From positions 113,272 through 177,271 of the forward strand of contig BJGH01000001.1 of NCBI GenBank assembly GCA_014190355.1: 64,000 bases of DNA, given 5' to 3'. The notes below the pieces were generated by a model. It did not search any database, was not told where the DNA came from, and saw only the letters and a list, made by a program, of their open reading frames with translations. A program made the position numbers and the translations under genes. This document shows positions 55,767-64,000 of the stretch, piece by piece (the stretch's first letter is position 1; each line of letters begins with the position of its first letter). Source of the stretch: Alphaproteobacteria bacterium. GTDB lineage: Bacteria; Pseudomonadota; Alphaproteobacteria; Rickettsiales; UBA1997.

Positions 55767-56529
55767 GATTTAGCGATGCTCCTCCATCGATTTTTATAAT
55801 TTGACCAGTCAAAAAACTATTGTTAACAATAAATTCTAGAGTCTGATCTAGATCTTTTATTTCGCCAATTCTTTTTAGTGGTATTTTCGATCTGAGATAA
55901 TCAACATATTGATTAGTTTCTTGATCATTATTTTGACTAAAAAAATACCCTAAGGCTATACCATTGACACGAATTTGTGGAGCAAGCTCTAGAGCAATCA
56001 TTGGCGTAGTTTGTGCTAAAAATTGCTTAGTAAGCAAATAATAAAAATACTTAGTTTCATAACGCTCAATATTTGTATCAAGGATATTTATTACTTGACA
56101 ATTAAGTAATTTTTTTTGTTGAGCATTTTGAGAAAAATTTTTTATCAACATTAATGGACTAAGAAGATGGATTGCTAAATTATTGGAAAACTCATTATCA
56201 GAATTATCATCTAAGAAATTTGATTTATAAAAAATTGAAGCATTATTAATTAACATTGACCAATTAGCAATTCTTTCAAACATAAAATTAACTAATTTCT
56301 TAACCTCCTGTTCTTGAAATAAATCAGCCTGAATTAAATCAACTTTAACAGAAAAATTTTCAGTAATAGTTTTTTGCAATTCAAAAGCAAAGCTTTCGGA
56401 TTTATGGTAATGAATTACTAAATCATAGCCAAGACTTGCAAGCTTTAAAGCAATATTTTTTCCAATCCTCTTAGCTCCTCCAGTTACAAGAGCGCATGGT
56501 CTATTTGAAATATTATTAGTTAATTTCAT
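55759..56529 (-). CDS. Short-chain dehydrogenase, pteridine-reductase-like
   Basis: 256 residues of Rossmann-fold SDR. The nucleotide motif is TGGAKRIG, i.e. TGx3RxG, the variant typical of pteridine and dihydromonapterin reductases (PTR1/FolM) rather than TGxxxGxG. NNAS and the catalytic YLLTK (YxxxK) are seen, and the C-terminus has [12 protein letters not shown]. It may reduce dihydropterins in folate metabolism; specificity is inferred from one motif. It sits between obgE (14 bp overlap) and lpxI (8 bp overlap). Confidence 0.82.
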   Translation of the reverse strand: MKLTNNISNRPCALVTGGAKRIGKNIALKLASLGYDLVIHYHKSESFAFELQKTITENFSVKVDLIQADLFQEQEVKKLVNFMFERIANWSMLINNASIFYKSNFLDDNSDNEFSNNLAIHLLSPLMLIKNFSQNAQQKKLLNCQVINILDTNIERYETKYFYYLLTKQFLAQTTPMIALELAPQIRVNGIALGYFFSQNNDQETNQYVDYLRSKIPLKRIGEIKDLDQTLEFIVNNSFLTGQIIKIDGGASLNHV

Positions 56530-57535
56530 GAATTTTAGTTATTTTTTTATAAAGACTACGCAAAACTTCTTCAACTCCTTTTCCTGTAGCTGTTGAAATT
56601 GCATGTATTTTTTGAGATTGTTGATAATTTTTTTTAATAAATTTTTCAAGCTCAGTAATCTTTTTTTCAATTATTTTATCATTTAGCAAATCAATTTTAT
56701 TAAGTGCAATAACCTCAGGCTTTAAAACCAAATCTGGATTATATTGCAATAATTCATGTCTAATAATTGCATAATTTCCGCAAATATCCTCATGCGAACA
56801 ATCAATAAGATGAAGTAAAACTTGACATCGCTCAATATGCTTTAAAAATCTATCACCCAGACCTTTGCCCTGACTTGCATTTGCAATTAACCCAGGTATG
56901 TCAGCTAAAACAAATTCATGGTTGTCAATATAAACAACGCCCAGCTGAGGTTTAAGAGTAGTAAAGGGATAATCGGCAATTTTTGGCTTTGCTCTGGTGG
57001 TCATTGCTAAGAAAGTTGATTTTCCGGCATTAGGCATTCCTAAAAGACCAGCGTCAGATAATAATTTTAATTGCAACCTTAACCATAAACTTTCGCCTTC
57101 TTCTCCTTTTTGAGCATAAGTTGGAGCTCGATTAGTTGAGCTTTTAAAATTAACATTACCTAAACCTCCCCTTCCCCCCTTAACAACTTCAAACTCTTGA
57201 CCATCTTCAATAAAATCAAAAATTAAACTCCCATCTTCATCATTAAAAACCTGAGTATGAATAGGAACATTAAGAATTAAGTTTTCACCTGAGATACCAG
57301 ATTGATTTCTTCCTTTGCCATTATCTCCACTTCTAGCAATAAAATGCTGCTTGAAACGAAAGTCAATTAGAGTATTAAGGCTTTTTGTACAACGCAATAT
57401 TATACTACCACCTCTTCCTCCATCTCCTCCATCTGGACCACCTCTTGGAACAAATTTTTCACGACGAAAACTTGACGCACCATTTCCGCCTTTTCCAGCT
57501 TCTGTCAATATTTTTACTTCATCAATAAATTGCAT
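56516..57535 (-). CDS. obgE: GTPase ObgE
   Basis: Ribosome-assembly and stress GTPase. 339 residues. The N-terminal glycine-rich Obg fold ([34 protein letters not shown]) is followed by the GTPase domain with [16 protein letters not shown] (G1), [16 protein letters not shown] (G3) and NKIDLL (G4). The C-terminal OCT domain is absent, which is frequent in this class. Neighbours rpmA and rplU, common in other bacteria, are not here. Confidence 0.96.
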   Translation of the reverse strand: MQFIDEVKILTEAGKGGNGASSFRREKFVPRGGPDGGDGGRGGSIILRCTKSLNTLIDFRFKQHFIARSGDNGKGRNQSGISGENLILNVPIHTQVFNDEDGSLIFDFIEDGQEFEVVKGGRGGLGNVNFKSSTNRAPTYAQKGEEGESLWLRLQLKLLSDAGLLGMPNAGKSTFLAMTTRAKPKIADYPFTTLKPQLGVVYIDNHEFVLADIPGLIANASQGKGLGDRFLKHIERCQVLLHLIDCSHEDICGNYAIIRHELLQYNPDLVLKPEVIALNKIDLLNDKIIEKKITELEKFIKKNYQQSQKIHAISTATGKGVEEVLRSLYKKITKIHEIN

Positions 57536-57588
57536 TATAAATTATATTTTTAATTATAATAAAATAAAATTAGTTAAATGTTTTATAA

Positions 57589-58281
57589 TTAAACATTACT
57601 AATAATAACTTGTTGACCAACTTCTTCAACTTTGCCACCAGCCTCTTTTGCTAATAAAAAAAAGTATTTTACAAAAGAATTATTACTTTCAAGGTAAACC
57701 TGCTCACATCTTGCACTTGCAAAATATGAAATACTCAAAATTGGCGATCCATAACATCTTTGTAGTATATTTTTTTCAATTTTACAAGAGCTGTCATTCA
57801 CAACAATATGTTGATTATGATTTCTCTTGGAAACTCTTATTCGTCGATTATTCAAATATGCTCCAAAACCCTTTTCGCAATAGAATAATTCTCCTCCGAT
57901 GACTTTTATTGTAGCTAGGGCAATAGTTTCAAATTTATTATCACTGCTTCTATGCAATAATGCAACAGCTGTAACAAAATCTGGATTTGAGCGTGCAAGG
58001 TTATCAATTCCGTCCAAAGCAATAACCGCAAAACTATATTCGTTATTTTCTGTTCGAATTATTTCTTCACCATCGCTGAACCTAATATCATAATTAGCCC
58101 TGAATTTACTAAACTCATCAATAAGAATTTGTTTAACACGATTTTGACTTAAGATTGCAAATTTATTTGCAGAATTTGGATTAGATTGCAGATTTTCTAA
58201 TTCCATAAAATCTCTTGCCAAATGATTAGAAGCCTTTTCTAAAGCTTTAATTATAATATTTAAATTAGCACTGTATCGCAT
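57589..58281 (-). CDS. Degenerate inositol monophosphatase family protein
   Basis: 230 residues of the IMPase/SuhB fold. The usual metal-binding GEE is present (71-73). The WxDPLDGTxNF motif has become VIALDGIDN (86-94), losing the first Asp and the Pro. The C-terminal WDxAAG-REAGG has become KYFFLLAKEAGG, losing its Trp-Asp. Two of the metal ligands known from the family are therefore missing, so phosphatase activity is doubtful. A non-catalytic role, as proposed for SuhB in rRNA transcription, is possible. It lies 1 bp after sdhA and is shorter than SuhB (267). Confidence 0.72.
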   Translation of the reverse strand: MRYSANLNIIIKALEKASNHLARDFMELENLQSNPNSANKFAILSQNRVKQILIDEFSKFRANYDIRFSDGEEIIRTENNEYSFAVIALDGIDNLARSNPDFVTAVALLHRSSDNKFETIALATIKVIGGELFYCEKGFGAYLNNRRIRVSKRNHNQHIVVNDSSCKIEKNILQRCYGSPILSISYFASARCEQVYLESNNSFVKYFFLLAKEAGGKVEEVGQQVIISNV

Positions 58282-58282
58282 T

Positions 58283-60067
58283 TTAGTATTTTCTTGATTG
58301 AGGATCGAGGTTTAATTCATTAATTAAAGAAACATTTTTAACTGGCTTTAATTTAAATTCCATCTTTATTTCTTTAAAATCAATAATTCTTACCAAGCTA
58401 TGAGCCAAAAATTCTTGATCATTTCGATTAGGATAATCAAATCGAAAATGTGCACCTCTACTTTCTTTTCGATTTATTGCACTAAAATAGCATGCCAAAG
58501 AATTTAATAATAAATTTTCTAACTCAAGATATTCAATTAGCTCTTCATTCCAAATTAATTGCTTATTAGTGATTTTAATTGTTTTAAATTTTTTATATAA
58601 ATCTTTAACTACCTCAAAACCCTCCTCCAATAGATCTTTATTTCGATAAACCCCTAGGCATTTTTCATTAATTTGATGAAGAATTTCTTTAATTTCATAA
58701 CAATTTTGAGTTTTAATACTATTGTTATTAGTATCAAATATTAAATTAAATTTAGTAATTTTTTGTTCAGCAATATTTAAAGCTGTTTTCTCAAAATCAA
58801 TTTCTGCAATTGTTGTTTTTCGCTGATAATTTTTTGACAAATTTTCCCCAACAATTTTTCCAAAAACCATTAAATCTAAAAGAGAATTACAACCTAAACG
58901 ATTTGCTCCATGAACTGATAAACAAGCTACCTCACCTACCGCATAAAGCCCTTCCAACACCAAACAATCGGTTTGACAAGGGACTCCTCCCATACTGTAA
59001 TGAGCCGAAGGAGCAACTGCAATTAGATCCTTTCTAACATCTTTTCCACAAAATTTTTTTACCATTTCTACAACATTAGGAATTTTATTAACCAAAGTTT
59101 CTTCACTTAAATGCCTCATGTCTAAAAAAACGCAATCACCAATTTTTGGATCAATATTTCCTAGAGAGATTTCTTGAGCAATTGCTTGGCTAATAATATC
59201 TCGTGAGGCGAGTTCCATCATATTTTTAGCATATTTTTCCATGAATCTTTGCCCTAAGGCATTTACTAAGTAGGCACCTTCACCTCTAACTGCCTCAGTA
59301 ATTAAAAAACCACTTCCATAAATTCCTGTTGGATGAAACTGAATAAATTCCATATCTTGCAAAAATAAACCTTCTTTTAAGACTAAAGCTGAGCCATCTC
59401 CTGAACAAATTGTTGATGAAGTAGTGTTGCGATAAATCTGACAATATCCTCCACAAGCCAAAACAACTTGATCACTAATAATTACCACCAACTCACCAAT
59501 ATTTAAATCAATAGCCAGACAGCCATAAATTTTATTATTCTCAATCAATAAATCGCAAACAAAAAACTCATTTAAAAATTTAATTGCACGATTTAAAGCT
59601 TGTTGCTCAAGAGTGTGAGTAATGGTATGACCAGTTTTATCTTGTGCATAGCAAGCTCGATAAGCCAGTTGATTCGATCCGAAATTTAAAGTTTGACCGC
59701 CATATGCCCTTTGGGCAATTTTACCATTATCATCACGCGAAAAAACTACTCCAAATTTTTCCAATTCTAAGATTGCTTGATTAGCACTTTTACAAAGAAT
59801 TTCAACTGCATCAACATCTGCCAAATAATCAGCTCCTTTAATTGTATCATATGCATGCCATTTCCAATTATCATCTTTAACATTAGCAAGGCTTGCATTT
59901 ATCCCACCCTTTGCCGATACAGTATGACTATGGGTTGGTAAAACTTTGGAGATTATTGCCACATTTTTTAAACCATTATCACAAGCACTAATTGCCGACA
60001 TCAAACCAGCTCCACCTGCCCCAATAATTAAAACTTCAAATTTTTTAATTGTAAAATTTTTTTTCAT
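58283..60067 (-). CDS. sdhA: Succinate dehydrogenase flavoprotein subunit
   Basis: Covalent-FAD subunit of complex II, oxidising succinate to fumarate. 594 residues, normal for alphaproteobacteria. FAD fold GAGGAGLMSAI near the start, the flavinylated His in THSHTVSAKGGINA, substrate loops QFHPTGIYGSGFLITEAVRGEGA and HYSMGGVP, the capping ESRGAHFRFDYPNRND, and a terminal Tyr. It is SdhA rather than NadB because of the covalent-His motif and terminal sequence. sdhB, sdhC and sdhD are not adjacent, which is unusual. Confidence 0.94.
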   Translation of the reverse strand: MKKNFTIKKFEVLIIGAGGAGLMSAISACDNGLKNVAIISKVLPTHSHTVSAKGGINASLANVKDDNWKWHAYDTIKGADYLADVDAVEILCKSANQAILELEKFGVVFSRDDNGKIAQRAYGGQTLNFGSNQLAYRACYAQDKTGHTITHTLEQQALNRAIKFLNEFFVCDLLIENNKIYGCLAIDLNIGELVVIISDQVVLACGGYCQIYRNTTSSTICSGDGSALVLKEGLFLQDMEFIQFHPTGIYGSGFLITEAVRGEGAYLVNALGQRFMEKYAKNMMELASRDIISQAIAQEISLGNIDPKIGDCVFLDMRHLSEETLVNKIPNVVEMVKKFCGKDVRKDLIAVAPSAHYSMGGVPCQTDCLVLEGLYAVGEVACLSVHGANRLGCNSLLDLMVFGKIVGENLSKNYQRKTTIAEIDFEKTALNIAEQKITKFNLIFDTNNNSIKTQNCYEIKEILHQINEKCLGVYRNKDLLEEGFEVVKDLYKKFKTIKITNKQLIWNEELIEYLELENLLLNSLACYFSAINRKESRGAHFRFDYPNRNDQEFLAHSLVRIIDFKEIKMEFKLKPVKNVSLINELNLDPQSRKY

Positions 60068-60169
60068 TATTCAAAATAACACTGTTCTTTTACAAGCTGA
60101 TTTAAAATTTTTAATTTTATTTACCAATTTATCCATGCTTGAAGTTTATTTAATTTAATTTTTCTTACC

Positions 60170-60934
60170 TTGCTTAAAATTATTCTTTGTGCCTTCAATG
60201 AAGCACAAAATTTAGAAAAACTTTTAGTAGATTTAAACTATCAATTGCATATTTTGCAACGAGATTTTGAAATAATCTTTTGTCTTGATGGAACAACTGA
60301 TAACTCAGCTGAAATTATTAAAGATTTTTCATCAAATAATAAAATTACAATTTTACCAGTTGAAAATATTGGAGGTCTTGGTAATGCCTATAAAAAAATT
60401 TTTTTATATTTAATAAAAAACTCTCAAGATGATGACTTAATTATATCCTTGGATGCAGATAATACCCACAATCCTGAACAAATTCAAGATCTAATTGATC
60501 ATTTTGAAAAAAACTCTTTAGATTTACTGATTGCATCACGCTTTTATGAAAAAAGCATTATATCTTCATTTCCAATTCATCGAAGATTTATAAGTAAAAC
60601 AACTTCGATAATTCTCCAGCTGCTATTTAGAGCTAAAAATATTAACAACAATAATATTCTTGATTATACAAGTGGTTTTAGACTTTATAAGACTAAAATC
60701 TTAAAAAATATTTATAACATTTATCAAGAAAAATTTATTTGTGAACCAGAATTCACTTATACTTGTGAGCTACTTATTAAAATCGCTAAATTTAATTATA
60801 GAATTGATGAAATTCCAATTCTTTATGATTACAATAAAAAATTAGGTAAAAGTAAACTTAAGGTAATTAGAAATTTATATCGTTTAATATTAATGATTTT
60901 TAATTTAAAATTTACAAAATTTAATTTTTTATGA
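60170..60934 (+). CDS. Family 2 glycosyltransferase (polyprenol-phosphate sugar synthase-like)
   Basis: 254 residues with GT-A fold. It starts at TTG (60170), the first start codon after an in-frame stop, giving MLKIILCAFNEAQNLEKLL, typical of GT2 proteins. DGTTDNSAEII, SLDADNTHNPEQI (the DxD) and DYTSGFRLYK follow, resembling dolichol-phosphate mannose synthases. No C-terminal membrane helices are obvious. It may glycosylate polyprenyl phosphate for surface polysaccharide. Divergent from sdhA; 131 bp to fabF. Confidence 0.85.
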   Translation: MLKIILCAFNEAQNLEKLLVDLNYQLHILQRDFEIIFCLDGTTDNSAEIIKDFSSNNKITILPVENIGGLGNAYKKIFLYLIKNSQDDDLIISLDADNTHNPEQIQDLIDHFEKNSLDLLIASRFYEKSIISSFPIHRRFISKTTSIILQLLFRAKNINNNNILDYTSGFRLYKTKILKNIYNIYQEKFICEPEFTYTCELLIKIAKFNYRIDEIPILYDYNKKLGKSKLKVIRNLYRLILMIFNLKFTKFNFL

Positions 60935-61065
60935 CAAAAATTATTTTTTTTAAATATTTTATATTAATTAAATCTTTTAAAATATTTTTAATGGTTTAAA
61001 ACTTAAAACTTCACTATCAAAAAAATTTGTAAAAATTATTTTTAAATATTTATTTTAAATTAAAA

Positions 61066-62340
61066 ATGCTAGTTAATAAAACAGAAAGAAGAGTTGTGAT
61101 AACTGGAATTGGCGCAGTTACTCCTCTATCAGCAACTGCTGAAGGAACATGGAAAAGATTAATTGCCAATCAATCTGGAATTGGTTTTATATCAATTTTT
61201 GATACCACTGAATCACCATGTAAAATTGCTGGTGAAATAAGACATGGTGATGATGAATTTAGTCTTAATATTGATAAATATATCGATATTAAAGAGCAAA
61301 GAAAAATGGACCGCTTTATTCATTTTGCAATCTGTGCGGCAGACCAAGCTATTGCAGATTCTGGATGGATCGCTGATACCGAAGAACAAAAATATCGAAC
61401 TGGCATTATGATTGCCTCAGGAATTGGTGGACTTCCTGCCATTGAAAAAACCGTTGTAAATATGGTTGAAAAAGGTATGAAAAAAATTAGTCCATTTTTT
61501 ATTCCACAAAGTTTAATAAATCTAGCATCAGGGCAGATTTCAATTAAATACGGTTATATGGGTCCAAACCATGCAGTAGTTACGGCATGTGCATCAGGAG
61601 CTCATGCTATTGGTGATTCAGTTCGAATGATTCAGTACGGCGATGTCGATGTTATGATCTCTGGAGGAGCAGAATCAGCAATTTGCAAATCAGGGATTGG
61701 AGGTTTTGCAGCACTTCGAGCATTATCAACTAATTTTAACGACAATCCCACTCACGCCTCTCGACCTTGGGATAAGCAACGAGATGGATTCGTTATGGGA
61801 GAAGGAGCGGGAATTGTTGTTCTTGAAGAACTCGAACATGCTAAAAAAAGAGGAGCAAAAATTTATGGCGAAGTTATCGGCTATGGCATGTCAGGAGATG
61901 CATATCACATTACTGCGCCTGAGTCAAGCGGAAGAGGCTCAACCTATGCAATGAACCTAGCTTTAAAACATGCTCAGATTAATTATGATCAAGTTGATTA
62001 CATTAATGCTCACGGAACATCAACTCCTTTGGGCGATGAAATCGAAGTTAATGCAGTTAAAAAGGTTTTTAAGGATCATGCCTATAAATTAATGATGTCA
62101 TCAACTAAATCTGCAACTGGACACCTTTTGGGTGCAGCTGGAGCAGTTGAGGCAATTTTTTCAATTCTGGCAATTCGTGATAATATCGCTCCTCCAACTC
62201 TTAATTTGGAAGATCCTTCTGATGGTTGCGATATTGATCTGGTTGCTAAAACAGCAAAATCAAGAAAGATTGATATTGTTTTATCAAATTCATTTGGATT
62301 TGGTGGAACCAATGCTTGCCTTGTTTTAAAACGATTTTAA
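61066..62340 (+). CDS. fabF: Beta-ketoacyl-ACP synthase II
   Basis: Condensing enzyme that extends fatty acyl-ACP with malonyl-ACP. 424 residues. It begins RRVVITGIGAVTPLS, has the active Cys175 in VTACASGAHAIGDSV, and the two histidines in NAHGTSTPLGD and KSATGHLLGAAGAVEAI, with C-terminal NSFGFGGTNACLV. acpP, commonly just upstream, is not here. mltG follows after 3 bp, an arrangement seen in related bacteria. Confidence 0.97.
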   Translation: MLVNKTERRVVITGIGAVTPLSATAEGTWKRLIANQSGIGFISIFDTTESPCKIAGEIRHGDDEFSLNIDKYIDIKEQRKMDRFIHFAICAADQAIADSGWIADTEEQKYRTGIMIASGIGGLPAIEKTVVNMVEKGMKKISPFFIPQSLINLASGQISIKYGYMGPNHAVVTACASGAHAIGDSVRMIQYGDVDVMISGGAESAICKSGIGGFAALRALSTNFNDNPTHASRPWDKQRDGFVMGEGAGIVVLEELEHAKKRGAKIYGEVIGYGMSGDAYHITAPESSGRGSTYAMNLALKHAQINYDQVDYINAHGTSTPLGDEIEVNAVKKVFKDHAYKLMMSSTKSATGHLLGAAGAVEAIFSILAIRDNIAPPTLNLEDPSDGCDIDLVAKTAKSRKIDIVLSNSFGFGGTNACLVLKRF

Positions 62341-62343
62341 AAA

Positions 62344-63390
62344 ATGAAAGATAAATTTTTCAAAGCTTGTGCAACTGTTTCAATTGCGGTCTTCTCATAC
62401 TTGGCGATAATAATTTTTATCATCATTTATTTTAATGCTCCTAACTCTTATCATCACAAAGATAAAAGGTTTATTATCGAAAGTGGAATGACTTTAAGAG
62501 AAGTTGTTGATAAGCTCTACAACGAAAAAATTATTAAAAGTCCAACAACATTCCTATACATATCACAATTAATTAAAGGAATTGACCCAAAAGTCAGATA
62601 TGGTGAATATTTTTTTGAAAAAAATATATCATATTACAAAATCCTTCATAAAATGACCCGAGGAAATGTCTTTTTTAGAAAAGTTACAATCGCCGAAGGA
62701 TTATCTTCAAAATCCGCACTTGTAGCAATTGAAAAAGCGGTTGGTCTTATTGGTCAAGTTCCTGAATCAATAAAAGAAGGTTCATTACTTCCCGAAACTT
62801 ATTTTTATTCATACAATGATACCAAGGTAGGAATTATTAAAAGAATGCAAGATTCCATGTCCAAAGCGATTGATGAAATGTGGGAATTAAGAGATCAAAG
62901 TATTCCAGTCAAAACAAAAGAACAGGCGGTTATTTTAGCTTCGATAGTTGAAAAAGAAACTGGTCTTGATTCAGAAAGAGATAAAGTTGCATCAGTATTC
63001 ATCAACCGATTAAACAAAGGCATGAAACTGCAATCTGATCCTACCATAATTTATTCATTTACCATGGGAGATAAGAAGTTAGAAAGAACCATTCGAATGA
63101 GCGATATTCAAAATAATTCACCTTACAATACTTATCATGTTTATGGCCTTCCTCCAAGTCCAATATGTAATCCAGGAATTGCTTCGCTTCGAGCAGTTTT
63201 AAATCCAATAAAAACAGAATATTTATTTTTTGTTGCAAGTGGTAAAGGGGATCATATTTTTTCTTCTACCTTGCAAGAGCATAATTTTAATGTTGGCAGA
63301 TACAGAAGTTTTATGAAAGCAAAGCAAAACGAACAAGCTACGGGAGATATTCTTGATAAAGAAGAAACGCCTCCTCCTTCAAGTGAATAA
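62344..63390 (+). CDS. mltG: Endolytic murein transglycosylase MltG
   Basis: Membrane-bound lytic transglycosylase that cuts nascent glycan strands, setting their length. 348 residues. An N-terminal membrane helix (about 10-32, VSIAVFSYLAIIIFIIIYF) leads to a LysM-like region (FIIESGMTLREVVDKLYNEKII) and the YceG domain with the catalytic Glu in ILASIVEKETGLDSER, then QSDPTIIYSF, SPYNTYHVYGLPPSPI and NPGIASL. The short acidic-Pro C-terminus is variable. Closely follows fabF. Confidence 0.95.
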   Translation: MKDKFFKACATVSIAVFSYLAIIIFIIIYFNAPNSYHHKDKRFIIESGMTLREVVDKLYNEKIIKSPTTFLYISQLIKGIDPKVRYGEYFFEKNISYYKILHKMTRGNVFFRKVTIAEGLSSKSALVAIEKAVGLIGQVPESIKEGSLLPETYFYSYNDTKVGIIKRMQDSMSKAIDEMWELRDQSIPVKTKEQAVILASIVEKETGLDSERDKVASVFINRLNKGMKLQSDPTIIYSFTMGDKKLERTIRMSDIQNNSPYNTYHVYGLPPSPICNPGIASLRAVLNPIKTEYLFFVASGKGDHIFSSTLQEHNFNVGRYRSFMKAKQNEQATGDILDKEETPPPSSE

Positions 63391-63416
63391 TAAAATTTAC
63401 CCGAGCTTTGTTATTA

Positions 63417-63446
63417 TTGACAATATTGCATTTAGGTAAATAAATC
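63417..63446 (+). promoter_or_regulatory. Possible addA promoter
   Basis: A perfect TTGACA (63417-63422) is followed after 18 bp by TAAATC (63441-63446), a weak -10. It lies in the mltG-addA spacer about 20 bases before the addA ATG. ATTTACC (63395-63401) and GGTAAAT (63435-63441) also form an inverted repeat across the site. Confidence 0.3.
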
Positions 63447-63464
63447 CTGTAATTTATTAATTAA

Positions 63465-64000
63465 ATGAACATTGATAGTGCTAAAAATTCTCTTAACGCC
63501 AAAGTTGATGAAAATCAACTGCGTAACTCTGTAAAACTTCAACAAATTGCATCCGACCCAAAAAACAATGCTTGGGTATTCGCTTCAGCCGGATCAGGGA
63601 AAACAAAAATCCTAACCGATAGAGTTCTTCGCCTTCTTCTGGAAAACATTGCTCCAAATAAAATTCTTTGTTTAACTTTTACCAAAGTTGGAGCAAATGA
63701 AATGAGAGAAAGGATCAATCAGGAACTTGCTAATTGGGTTATTATCGATAACGATGAGTTACTAAAAAAATTAGAAAACTTAACTGGAAAAATTCCAGAT
63801 GATTCAACAATTTCAAAATCTAGAAAATTATTTGTTGAAATCCTTGATAATGATCAAAAAATTAACATTCAAACTATTCATTCTTTTTGCAAAAGTTTAT
63901 TAAATATTTTTCCCTTTGAAGCAAAAATTCCCCTAAACTTTGAATTACTTGAAGAAAGCCAAGCCAAGTTATTTTTACAAAGAGCTCGTCTAGAAGTTTT
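63465..64000 (+). CDS. addA: Double-strand break repair helicase AddA, 5' part
   Basis: Only the N-terminal 178 codons are in the window; the gene runs off the end. ATG at 63465. The UvrD-type helicase core begins with a Q-motif (NSVKLQQIA), Walker A SAGSGKTKILTDR (41-53), motif Ia LCLTFTKVGANEMRERI and INIQTIHSFCKSLL, matching AddA of alphaproteobacteria. It works with AddB to process broken DNA ends. No Shine-Dalgarno sequence precedes the start. Confidence 0.93.
   Translation, partial: MNIDSAKNSLNAKVDENQLRNSVKLQQIASDPKNNAWVFASAGSGKTKILTDRVLRLLLENIAPNKILCLTFTKVGANEMRERINQELANWVIIDNDELLKKLENLTGKIPDDSTISKSRKLFVEILDNDQKINIQTIHSFCKSLLNIFPFEAKIPLNFELLEESQAKLFLQRARLEV

Noticed and set aside
58283..60067. 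L-aspartate oxidase (NadB)
   Set aside because: The covalent-FAD His context THSHTVSAKGG, the substrate loops and the terminal region match SdhA.
1..64000. CRISPR arrays, insertion sequences, tRNA and rRNA genes, toxin-antitoxin or defence systems
   Set aside because: No regularly spaced repeats, transposase motifs, tRNA arms, rRNA segments or recognisable defence genes were seen on either strand.

Overview
This is a very AT-rich (about 70% A+T by eye), gene-dense bacterial chromosome segment. The gene content points to an alphaproteobacterium: F0 ATP synthase genes in the order a-c-b'-b with no F1 genes attached, LpxI in place of LpxH, two IalB-family secreted proteins, long-form citramalate synthase, AddA of the alphaproteobacterial type, PurS beside PurQ, and an E. 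coli FadE-like acyl-CoA dehydrogenase. Ankyrin repeats, IalB proteins, a decaying gene and low GC suggest a host- or cell-associated lineage such as a Rickettsiales-like group. The Trp, Ile, Cys, purine and heme genes show more biosynthetic capacity than classical intracellular Rickettsiales have. I cannot assign a genus from this window.

Layout. 0-5 kb (+): glyQ, fadE, trpG/pabA, trpD. 5-10.3 kb: xseA (-), divergent from a flavin oxidoreductase (+), then pyrG-lptE (+). 10.3-13 kb (-): the purine cluster purC-purS-purQ and hemF. 13-19.6 kb (+): tyrS, a PfkB sugar/adenosine kinase, murF-mraY, cimA. 19.7-21.05 kb: a decayed gene with frameshifts and stops. 21.2-25.5 kb (+): holB-anmK and MFS-pdxJ. 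25.5-27.9 kb (-): ankyrin protein, membrane protein, IalB. 28.2-30.7 kb (+): atpB-atpE-atpF'-atpF, with unusual structured spacers on both sides of atpE. 30.9-40.1 kb (-): an eight-gene sulfate-to-cysteine operon, cysG-H-J-I-D-N-K-E. 40.1-48.4 kb: a two-partner secretion translocator without a visible cargo gene, an acyltransferase, a large FAD oxidoreductase with a long helical extension, and a hybrid histidine kinase. 48.9-60.1 kb: a CorC/HlyC protein (+), then on the minus strand dnaX with an SRP RNA gene just upstream, ialB-2, ispB, a small unknown gene, and the overlapping run sdhA-IMPase-obgE-SDR-lpxI-cca. 60.2-64 kb (+): glycosyltransferase, fabF, mltG and the 5' end of addA.

How the genes work together. 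The cys operon encodes activation of sulfate to APS, reduction of APS (CysH carries the iron-sulfur cysteines of an APS reductase and no CysC is present), sulfite reduction, siroheme synthesis and cysteine assembly. No sulfate transporter is in the window. Envelope genes (murF, mraY, mltG, anmK, lpxI, lptE, ispB, glycosyltransferase) imply a complete peptidoglycan and LPS-type envelope.

Most promising observations: a CysJ that lacks the helical connecting domain; the FAD-oxidoreductase fusion; RNA structures bracketing atpE; a compact SRP RNA overlapping an unused N-terminal extension of dnaX; a degenerate inositol-phosphatase homologue; and a near absence of Shine-Dalgarno motifs before start codons. 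I found no CRISPR array, insertion sequence, tRNA or rRNA.
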